DNA of 10,594 nucleotides from an uncultured bacterium (GTDB lineage Bacteria; Actinomycetota; Coriobacteriia; Coriobacteriales; Coriobacteriaceae): positions 1 to 10,594 of the forward strand of contig CAJMOP010000067.1 of NCBI GenBank assembly GCA_905215115.1, written 5' to 3'. The translations under genes were made by a program, and so were the position numbers. Every line of letters begins with the position of its first letter. The first letter of the stretch is position 1. The notes beneath the pieces were generated by a model. It was not told where the DNA came from, ran no database searches, and saw only the letters and a program-made list of their open reading frames with translations. This document shows positions 1 through 4,636 of this stretch, piece by piece.

Positions 1-363
1 GCCCTTGGGCCTCGGGCGCAGGGCCTCCGCGCCGCCCCGGCGGTATAGCGCGCACCACTTCTTGAGCGGCGACATCGACATTATGCCGAACGCCGCCATC
101 GCCTCGGTCTTCGTCATGCCGCCGTCGACGACGGCGGAGGCGGCGGCGACCTTCTGCTCGTATGTGTACCTGCCCTGCTTTCCGTCCATGCGCAGCAGCA
201 CCTCGCTCCCGAACGCGCGGTATATCTCCTGCCATCTTCTCACGGCTTCCGCGGGAAGCGAAAGGGCAATCGCGGCAGATTTATACCCGTGCCCGAGCTC
301 GAAGAGCCCTATGGCCGCCTTCCTGGCCTCGATATCATGCTTCACTCTCAAATCAACGCGCAT
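1..363 (-). CDS. IS3-family transposase OrfA (helix-turn-helix), partial at C-terminus
   Basis: The minus-strand frame starts at ATG 363-361 and stays open for 121 codons to the window edge. The protein begins MRVDLRVKHDIEARKAAIG and has two helix-turn-helix-like segments. Residues about 11-50 contain GLFELGHGYKSAAIALSL followed by a WQEIYRAFG recognition-type helix. Residues about 68-110 contain VAAASAVVDGGMTKTEAMA followed by SPLKKWCALYRRGG. The tail EALRPRPKG is typical of OrfA proteins of IS3/IS150-type elements, which bind the IS ends and are joined to the DDE domain of OrfB by frameshifting or a separate start. A GGGAGG ribosome site lies 8 nt upstream of the ATG, which supports this start; that site is inside a hairpin arm. 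The frame stays open upstream without a better start. Whether the element is intact cannot be seen. Confidence 0.82.
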   Translation of the reverse strand, partial: MRVDLRVKHDIEARKAAIGLFELGHGYKSAAIALSLPAEAVRRWQEIYRAFGSEVLLRMDGKQGRYTYEQKVAAASAVVDGGMTKTEAMAAFGIMSMSPLKKWCALYRRGGAEALRPRPKG

Positions 364-370
364 AAAGAGA

Positions 371-404
371 GCCTCCCATTTCTCATGTCCAAGAAATGGG
401 AGGC
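371..404. repeat. IS-end palindrome that covers the transposase ribosome-binding site
   Basis: GCCTCCCATTTCT at 371-383 and AGAAATGGGAGGC at 392-404 are perfect 13-bp complements around an 8-nt loop (CATGTCCA). On the minus strand the 3' arm contains the GGGAGG ribosome site of the transposase ORF. The outer arm overlaps the inferred IS terminal inverted repeat. A transcript entering from outside the IS would fold both arms and hide the ribosome site. A transcript starting inside the element would lack the 5' arm. That mode of protection from read-through is known for IS10 and IS50; its use here is an inference. Confidence 0.75.
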
Positions 405-529
405 AGTTCATTTGCCCCGTCAAACGGGCTTTCCATTTGCCTTTCATTCTATTTGGTTTTCGCTCGCAGGCGTGGATGAGAGGCTCTCTTTGGCCTTCGA
501 GATTGGGCTTGTATGGGTCGTATGCCACA

Positions 530-677
530 AAATGGGCCTATCTACTACGTTTGCTACCACACCCTCGACCGTGACAAAGATTATGAAATTAAAACCGCAG
601 GTAGATGGCTTGCCAGTTTTCGGAAAAGGCGGGTATGGTCGGCCCTCTCGAGTTAAACGTAGTAAATAGGCCCTTTT
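530..677. repeat. 148-bp element with ~19-bp terminal inverted repeats
   Basis: GGGCCTATCTACTACGTTT at 534-552 is matched in inverse by AAACGTAGTAAATAGGCCC at 655-673 (18 of 19 complementary). AAA/TTT at 530-532 and 675-677 extend the arms after one mismatch. The 102-bp interior has no ORF with a recognisable product. The shape (short, non-coding, matched ends) resembles a MITE or a dispersed palindromic element. No target duplication can be fixed from one copy. It could also be a long-armed RNA hairpin. Confidence 0.6.
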
Positions 678-734
678 CTTGGCGCGCGGTCAGCTCAATG
701 CTAATCTCCGTGCCGGAACTGACCCAGTTGTTTG

Positions 735-805
735 TAAGTTGCGGTGATATACGGACTGTTTGGCGCTTTGGAGCTTCAAAACAGTCCCTATCTCACCGCA
801 ACTTA
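735..805. repeat. ~70-bp palindromic element, copy 1 (AGTTGCGGTGATATA ends)
   Basis: The left arm 735-761 (TAAGTTGCGGTGATATACGG then ACTGTTT) pairs with 779-805, with 25 of 27 positions complementary, around a 17-nt loop (762-778). The first ~15 bases of the arm, AGTTGCGGTGATATA, are the same as in a second element at 9344-9410, but the inner part of the stem is a different sequence that still pairs with itself. It lies 43 bp beyond the stop codon of the XRE regulator. It may act as a 3'-end structure or terminator, though it lacks a strong T-run, or be a mobile or dispersed repeat. Confidence 0.85.
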
Positions 806-848
806 GGAGAAGGGCGGGGGCGGTTGGGTGCTGGTGGGTCGGAGCGTG

Positions 849-1778
849 TTAGGCCTGTTTGCGGTGCTTCCATTGTTTGCGGCACCAGCGCATGAGCGCC
901 TTTATGACGGGAATCGTGATGAGGATGATCCATGCAGGATGGGGCTGTCCCAAACAGAGCCACATGTAGAGGAACCAAGCGATGGCGGCTGCCGGGTAGA
1001 TGGCCTCGATCAGCTTAGACAGGTGGCGCCGATCGATGAAGTCACCAATCGCGTAGTAGACGGGAACCAGAAAGACGAGGAAAAGCCCCATGCCCCATGT
1101 GCCGTAGACAATGCCGAGCACCAGATAGGCGAGAGTGACAAGTGCGGGGAAGGGGAATTTGTTCCATGCACGTCCGACCTTGGTGTGGAAATGCTTGCCA
1201 TGATGGTCGAGCTTGTCGTGTGCTTCCTTCCAGCTGGAAAACGTCTCGCCGTCGATGGTGACGGTGCCGTCGTCATTGGTGCGTACGCTATGTCCATCGT
1301 CCTCAAGCGTATCGATATGCACGCCGTCCGGCCCCACATGCACCTCTTCGCCCTTGCGCTCGTTGGTCACATGGATGCCGCTCCAACCAACATGGACTTC
1401 CTCGCCTTTATTGGGATCAATGACGTGGATACCGCGCGCGAGGGAAATATCGACAAGTGGCTTATCGCTGCAATCAGCGTGCACAGTAGAAACCTCAGCC
1501 TCATCTGAAGCTTTGGTGCCGGCGTTGCTGTTCTGTGCCTCATCATCAGCTTGCGAGTCATCAGTGCTAGCCACCGCCTCCCCATACAGCAGCTCATCCA
1601 GCGACACGCCATACAGCGCGGCGAGTGCAATAAGGTTATCGGTATCGGGCGAGGATTCGCTGCGCTCCCATTTACTGACAGCCTGGCGGCTTACGCCCAG
1701 CTGTGCAGCAAGTGCCTCTTGAGAAAGCCCAGCGGCTTTGCGGCGATCGACGAGGCGCTGTGCCATCGCAAGATCCAT
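849..1778 (-). CDS. Membrane-anchored XRE-family (HTH) transcriptional regulator
   Basis: The product is 309 aa. Residues 5-62 form a classic XRE/Cro-CI helix-turn-helix: GLSQEALAAQLGVSRQAVSK followed by WERSESSPDTDNLIALAALY and the usual GVSLDELLYGE end. Residues 67-110 are an acidic, low-complexity linker. Residues 116-151 hold two near-identical 18-residue repeats of the form GIHV-x4-KGEEVHVG, with a degenerate third from 152. Residues 210-297 are strongly hydrophobic and fit three or four transmembrane helices, ending in a basic cytoplasmic tail (RWCRKQWKHRKQA). The likely role is a DNA-binding regulator tethered to the membrane; its signal and targets are unknown. An upstream frame extends 24 codons, but the chosen ATG at 1778 has AAAGGA 6 nt before it and starts exactly at the HTH domain. 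It appears monocistronic. Function beyond DNA binding is inferred. Confidence 0.88.
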   Translation of the reverse strand: MDLAMAQRLVDRRKAAGLSQEALAAQLGVSRQAVSKWERSESSPDTDNLIALAALYGVSLDELLYGEAVASTDDSQADDEAQNSNAGTKASDEAEVSTVHADCSDKPLVDISLARGIHVIDPNKGEEVHVGWSGIHVTNERKGEEVHVGPDGVHIDTLEDDGHSVRTNDDGTVTIDGETFSSWKEAHDKLDHHGKHFHTKVGRAWNKFPFPALVTLAYLVLGIVYGTWGMGLFLVFLVPVYYAIGDFIDRRHLSKLIEAIYPAAAIAWFLYMWLCLGQPHPAWIILITIPVIKALMRWCRKQWKHRKQA

Positions 1779-1830
1779 GGTGGTTCCTTTCGTTTGATGG
1801 TCGAATCGAATGAGCCGAGTATGCCGAGAA

Positions 1831-1893
1831 CAACCGGTAGCGACCACCATTTCTAGTTAGAATCTGCCCCAACCCTACCGCAACTACCGGTAG
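1831..1893. promoter_or_regulatory. Possible paired operator upstream of the XRE regulator
   Basis: CTACCGGTAG at 1884-1893 is a perfect 10-bp palindrome. A one-base variant, CAACCGGTAG, lies at 1831-1840. Their centres are 53 bp apart, about five helical turns, and both lie upstream of the regulator's start at 1778. A weak minus-strand promoter (TTGCGG, 16 nt, TCTAAC) lies between the two palindromes. XRE proteins often bind short palindromes before their own gene, so autoregulation is plausible but inferred. Confidence 0.4.
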
Positions 1894-1994
1894 CAATCCC
1901 TAACGACCAGCCATTTCAGGACAAATGTCAGTGCAAGTAGCAGCCAAGAGCCTGCAACATCCCAAAATCTCAGCCCACGCACTTGCAGCAAGAA

Positions 1995-2179
1995 GACGAA
2001 TAGCCTCGGCCTCCCCAGTTACCGCAGGAGGCCCCAGGGCTTTCCTCCCAAATCTTTCCGCAGGACGGAAGGACCCCGCCGCGCGAAGCGCACGGCGGGG
2101 TCCTGACATGTCCGAGGACGATTTGGGAGGAAAGCCCTGGGGTCTCCGATGGGGGCGGTTCCAGCCGAGGCTATTCGTC
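1995..2179. repeat. 185-bp long inverted repeat overlapping the PFK stop codon
   Basis: Two blocks pair across the element. GACGAATAGCCTCGGC at 1995-2010 is a perfect 16-bp complement of 2164-2179. The 23 bases at 2032-2054 (starting CCCCAGGGCTTTCC) are a perfect complement of 2120-2142, extended to about 28 bp with one G-T pair by 2027-2031/2143-2147. The segments between the blocks are similar but have small insertions and deletions. The right outer arm is the end of the PFK gene: its last two codons (Asp-Glu) and TAG stop. The centre holds three further hairpins: a small one at 2056-2070, a strong GC stem at 2070-2104, and a small one at 2110-2119. It looks like an inverted duplication of a gene end or a hairpin-type mobile element, and would also fold as RNA. 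Confidence 0.85.
2070..2104 (-). terminator. Strong GC hairpin after the PFK gene (likely terminator core)
   Basis: AGGACCCCGCCG at 2070-2081 and CGGCGGGGTCCT at 2093-2104 form a perfect 12-bp stem, with an extra CGC/GCG pairing and a GAA triloop inside. On the minus strand it is about 67 nt beyond the PFK stop and is followed by TCCGTCC, not a proper T-run. It is symmetrical enough to act from either side. Termination is likely from stem strength, but the missing T-tract lowers certainty. Confidence 0.5.
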
Positions 2180-3250
2180 GCCGAAGCTGATGCCCAACGC
2201 CTTGGCCTCGCGCACCAGATCGCTCTGGGGGTCGACATATTTGAGCTTGCCGGCGCCCTCCTCGAGCGGCATGTGACACATCTTGCCGTCGCGCAGGGCA
2301 ATCATGTAGCCAAACTCGCCGCGCAGGCAGCCAAGCGCGCCCTCGACGCCGCACTGGGTCGCAAAGATGCGATCCTGGGCATCGGGCTGGCCGCCGCGCT
2401 GCGTGTGGCCGGGGATGGCGACGCGGGTCTCGCGACCGGTCTTGGCCTCAATCTCCTTGGCGATGTCGTAGACGATCGACGGGCTCGTGCGCTCGGCAAG
2501 CTTCTTCTTGTATTCCTTCTTGGACAGCGCCGCGTCCTCCTTGGAGATGGCGCCCTCGGCGACGGCTACGATGGTAAAGCGGCTGCCGGTCTCCATGCGA
2601 TGCTCGATGGTCTTGATGACGTTATCCATGTCGTAGGGGATCTCGGGAATCAGGATGACGTCCGCGCCGCCCGCGACGCCGGCGTACAGCGGGATCCAGC
2701 CAACCTTGTGGCCCATGATCTCGATGACGAACACGCGCCCATGGCTCGAAGCGGTGGTGTGGATGTCGTCGATGCACTTGGTGGCGACGTCGATGGCGCT
2801 CGTAAAGCCAAACGTCATCTCGGTGCCCCAGGTGTCGTTATCGATGGTCTTGGGCAGGGCGATAACGTTGAGGCCCTCTTCGCGCAGGCGGTTAGCGGTC
2901 TTGGTGGAACCGTTGCCGCCCAGCATAAATAGGCAGTCGAGCTGCAGCTTGTGATAGGTGTGGACCATCGCGGGCACCTTCTCGACGCCGTCGGCCTCGG
3001 GAATGTCCAGACGTTTGAACGGCGTGCGGCTCGTGCCCAGGATTGTGCCGCCGCGGGTGAGGATGCCGCTAAAATCGGCGGGCGTCATGACGCGGAACCT
3101 GCTGTAGATAAGGCCCTGGTAGCCGTCCTCAAAACCATAGATCTCGATAGGCTCTTCGCTATTGGTCATGAGCGTTTTGACGATGCCGCGCATGGTGGCG
3201 TTGAGCGCCTGGCAGTCGCCGCCACTGGTAAGAAGACCGATCCTGAGCAT
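2171..3250 (-). CDS. pfkA: 6-phosphofructokinase (group III / mixed ATP-PPi type)
   Basis: This 359-aa cytosolic enzyme phosphorylates fructose 6-phosphate to the 1,6-bisphosphate, the committed step of glycolysis (reversible if PPi is the donor). Phosphoryl-donor motifs are LTSGGDCQALNA (7-18), GGNGS (111-115) and PKTIDND (133-139, with the catalytic base Asp137). Sugar-phosphate binding is shown by MGHKVGW (179-185), PEIPYD (202-207) and GHTQRGGQPDAQDR (281-294). Known E. coli logic is that Gly at position 104 and Gly at 124 favour ATP, while Asp104 and Lys124 favour PPi. Here Gly114 is ATP-like and Lys134 is PPi-like, a mixed pattern seen in actinobacterial PFKs, so the donor cannot be settled by sequence. 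The residue before Gly114 is Asn rather than the usual Asp or Glu. The start has GGAAGGA 7 nt upstream. The 3' end lies inside a long inverted repeat. Confidence 0.95.
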   Translation of the reverse strand: MLRIGLLTSGGDCQALNATMRGIVKTLMTNSEEPIEIYGFEDGYQGLIYSRFRVMTPADFSGILTRGGTILGTSRTPFKRLDIPEADGVEKVPAMVHTYHKLQLDCLFMLGGNGSTKTANRLREEGLNVIALPKTIDNDTWGTEMTFGFTSAIDVATKCIDDIHTTASSHGRVFVIEIMGHKVGWIPLYAGVAGGADVILIPEIPYDMDNVIKTIEHRMETGSRFTIVAVAEGAISKEDAALSKKEYKKKLAERTSPSIVYDIAKEIEAKTGRETRVAIPGHTQRGGQPDAQDRIFATQCGVEGALGCLRGEFGYMIALRDGKMCHMPLEEGAGKLKYVDPQSDLVREAKALGISFGDE

Positions 3251-3288
3251 TATGAATCCTTCCGGGCAAGTTATAACATGCGCATAAG

Positions 3289-3321
3289 TTTACCCCCGCA
3301 CACTGTTGATACGGGGGTAAA
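3289..3321. promoter_or_regulatory. Hairpin in the leader upstream of the PFK gene
   Basis: TTTACCCCCG at 3289-3298 and CGGGGGTAAA at 3312-3321 form a perfect 10-bp stem with a 13-nt loop. It lies 38 bp upstream of the PFK start and about 68 bp past the stop of the upstream minus-strand hydrolase. It could be the hydrolase's terminator, since the minus-strand stem is followed by TAAACTTAT (a poor T-tract), or a leader structure of the PFK mRNA. An extended -10-like TGTTATAAC follows at 3278-3270, but is so close to the ribosome site that its use as a promoter is doubtful. Confidence 0.45.
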
Positions 3322-3389
3322 ACGTGTTAGCTCAAGCGTATGGAAATGTAAGCAACGTCAGGGAACGTAAGGTCGACGGGCCTGGCTCC

Positions 3390-4475
3390 TTACAGTGCGA
3401 AGGCATCGACGTTGCCCCAGTGGCGGCGCAGCGTGATGGCGGCAGCGGGCTCGGTATTGTCGAAGACGACCGACCATTGCGTATTGCTGGTGATGTCTTC
3501 CGGATTGGGCTCTTGCGCTGCGGCTCGCAGGGCTTCCCAGGCAATCGTTTCGTCTTGGGCACCGACATGGGCGTCGAGGACATCGGCGATGGCGATGGCG
3601 CGTTCCTTGCCATGGCCCAGCTCGCCGTTCTTTTGGTTGGGGAGCACTTCGTCGCCATAGCAGGCGTAGAAGTTCGTAACCTGGCGTACAGGAGTCGCTT
3701 TGAAAGCGCGGTCCGGATCGCGCGGGTCCCACTCTACTACGCGCGCGTCACCGGCGGCGTCGTTGATAAAGAAGTGGTAATCGCGCCCTGCCATGGCGTG
3801 CATGTCGTAGGCGGAAAGCAGGTCGACAGCTTCTTGCGTGGTGGCGGCACGGTCGAGCACCAGACGGATGGCGAGCGAGGTATTGATGACGGGGCGTTGC
3901 GTGTCCTGGTCACAGGGCTTGGAATCCAGGGTGAGTACGGCAACGGACACGCCGCATTCGTTAACACCGTCGAGCTGGGCAAACGGGCCCATGAGTGCGG
4001 CGACGCGTCCGGCGACGGAGTCAAGCGGAGTGTTATCGCCCAGGTTGTTGAGGGCGGCAAATCCGATGGAGGCATAGCCGCCGCGTGGGTGATTGCGCAC
4101 CAGCAGCGCCGAGGTGTCGTCCTTAAAGTCGTAATTGCGACCGGTGCGCACGCGGCGTTCGGCATCTACAGCGACAAAAGCGCTGCAGGCAAACTGGGGC
4201 GCCTGGACATGTGCCGGCACACCGGGCAGCACCTGCGCCACCACGGCATCGATGTAGGCCTGGTCGTCGCGCACGCCAGCGGCGATGATGCGATCAAGAT
4301 CGTAGTCGTAGGCAATGTCGATTGCGTACAGGTCATAGCCATCCGCGTAGCCGGTCAAGCGTTTGAGCGACGCGGCGGACTTGATTTGCTTGCGGTAAAC
4401 GATGCCGGCGGCAGCGGCAAGGCCGACGGCGGTTCCTGCAACACCGCAGGTGATGGCAATGATACGTGGCTTCAT
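3390..4475 (-). CDS. Membrane-anchored Ntn-hydrolase, linear amide C-N hydrolase (choloylglycine hydrolase/penicillin acylase-like)
   Basis: The product is 361 aa. Residues 4-27 are a hydrophobic N-terminal segment after MKPR (signal anchor or signal peptide), so the enzyme probably acts outside the membrane. The candidate nucleophile is Cys97 in QFACSAF; maturation would cut before it and remove a ~96-residue propeptide. Taking Cys97 as the bile-salt-hydrolase Cys2, the spacing matches other known active-site positions: Arg113 and Asp116 in GRNYDF (Arg18 and Asp21), Asn172 in VNECG (about Asn82), Asn268 in VTNFY (about Asn175) and Arg292 in HGKERA (about Arg228). Family members hydrolyse conjugated bile salts, penicillin V, N-acyl homoserine lactones or N-acylethanolamines; which substrate applies here is not determinable. 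AGAGGAG lies 5 nt before the ATG. It is divergent from the M18 aminopeptidase, which could share its peptide or amide products, but that link is speculative. Confidence 0.85.
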   Translation of the reverse strand: MKPRIIAITCGVAGTAVGLAAAAGIVYRKQIKSAASLKRLTGYADGYDLYAIDIAYDYDLDRIIAAGVRDDQAYIDAVVAQVLPGVPAHVQAPQFACSAFVAVDAERRVRTGRNYDFKDDTSALLVRNHPRGGYASIGFAALNNLGDNTPLDSVAGRVAALMGPFAQLDGVNECGVSVAVLTLDSKPCDQDTQRPVINTSLAIRLVLDRAATTQEAVDLLSAYDMHAMAGRDYHFFINDAAGDARVVEWDPRDPDRAFKATPVRQVTNFYACYGDEVLPNQKNGELGHGKERAIAIADVLDAHVGAQDETIAWEALRAAAQEPNPEDITSNTQWSVVFDNTEPAAAITLRRHWGNVDAFAL

Positions 4476-4636
4476 GACGGCTCCTCTCGTCCTGTTAGCG
4501 TAATTGTCGCAAAAGGTGCACGGGCATGATGGCTCAACTTGGCGAGCGGCGCGGGATTAAACACGGAATGAAGAGTGCGGCGCTGGCGCGGCGGGGTATG
4601 CTGGAAGGGACCATCAACCCAGCGAAAGGGGAGAGT

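Larger units (their letters stand above)
1..410 (-). mobile_element. IS3-family insertion sequence, 5' end (truncated by window edge)
   Basis: Read on the minus strand, the element would begin at 410 with TGAACTGCCTCCCATTTC, a 5'-TG terminus of the kind known for IS3-family inverted repeats, and runs into a transposase OrfA-like gene 47 nt later. The other end, any OrfB with the DDE catalytic domain, and the target-site duplication lie outside the window, so the boundary at 410 is inferred from the TG start and the palindrome beside it. If it is right, the target duplication should begin at 411 (TTTG on the plus strand). The family call rests on the OrfA protein and end structure; the exact IS name cannot be given. 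Confidence 0.62.
411..848. other. Gene-poor spacer with two inverted-repeat elements
   Basis: This 438-bp stretch lies between the IS end and the stop codon of the XRE regulator. Frames here are short and lack a credible start with a ribosome site, and none has a recognisable domain. It is more A/T-rich than the neighbouring genes. It contains two palindromic elements (530-677 and 735-805). An 11-bp sequence AGGCTCTCTTT at 481-491 is the inverse of AAAGAGAGCCT at 364-374 inside the IS, possibly by chance. No tRNA-like or promoter-like signal is clear. Confidence 0.6.
1779..2170. other. Intergenic region between the XRE regulator and PFK gene
   Basis: This 392-bp spacer separates two minus-strand genes. 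Its right half is filled by a long inverted repeat (1995-2179) that reaches into the end of the PFK gene. Its left part carries the ribosome site and possible operators of the XRE regulator. Between about 1900 and 1990 I see only a small palindrome, CTTGCAGCAAG at 1982-1992, and no gene. Confidence 0.6.

Noticed and set aside
364..491. 11-bp inverted repeat AAAGAGAGCCT / AGGCTCTCTTT
   Set aside because: It is short and one arm is inside the IS leader; chance is not excluded and no structure is built on it.
361..541. In-frame upstream extension of the transposase ORF across the IS end
   Set aside because: The frame is open back to a TAG at about 542-544, but it would cross the inferred IS boundary and the hairpin, and the ATG at 363 has the only good ribosome site.
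5..574. Plus-strand frame over the IS end
   Set aside because: It is the antisense shadow of the transposase gene, which has HTH domains and a ribosome site on the minus strand.
1925..2932. Long plus-strand open frame opposite the PFK gene
   Set aside because: It is antisense to a clear enzyme, has no recognisable domain, and its openness follows from GC-biased third codon positions. The same holds for 3324-4529 opposite the Ntn-hydrolase and the minus-strand frame 4472-5458 opposite the aminopeptidase.
3270..3278. Extended -10 promoter (TGTTATAAC) for PFK
   Set aside because: Transcription would start at the ribosome site, and no -35 box lies at normal spacing; kept only as a note with the leader hairpin.
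4526..4636. N-terminal extension of the M18 aminopeptidase
   Set aside because: The 37 extra residues lack family similarity, while ATG 4637 has a strong ribosome site and gives the normal length.
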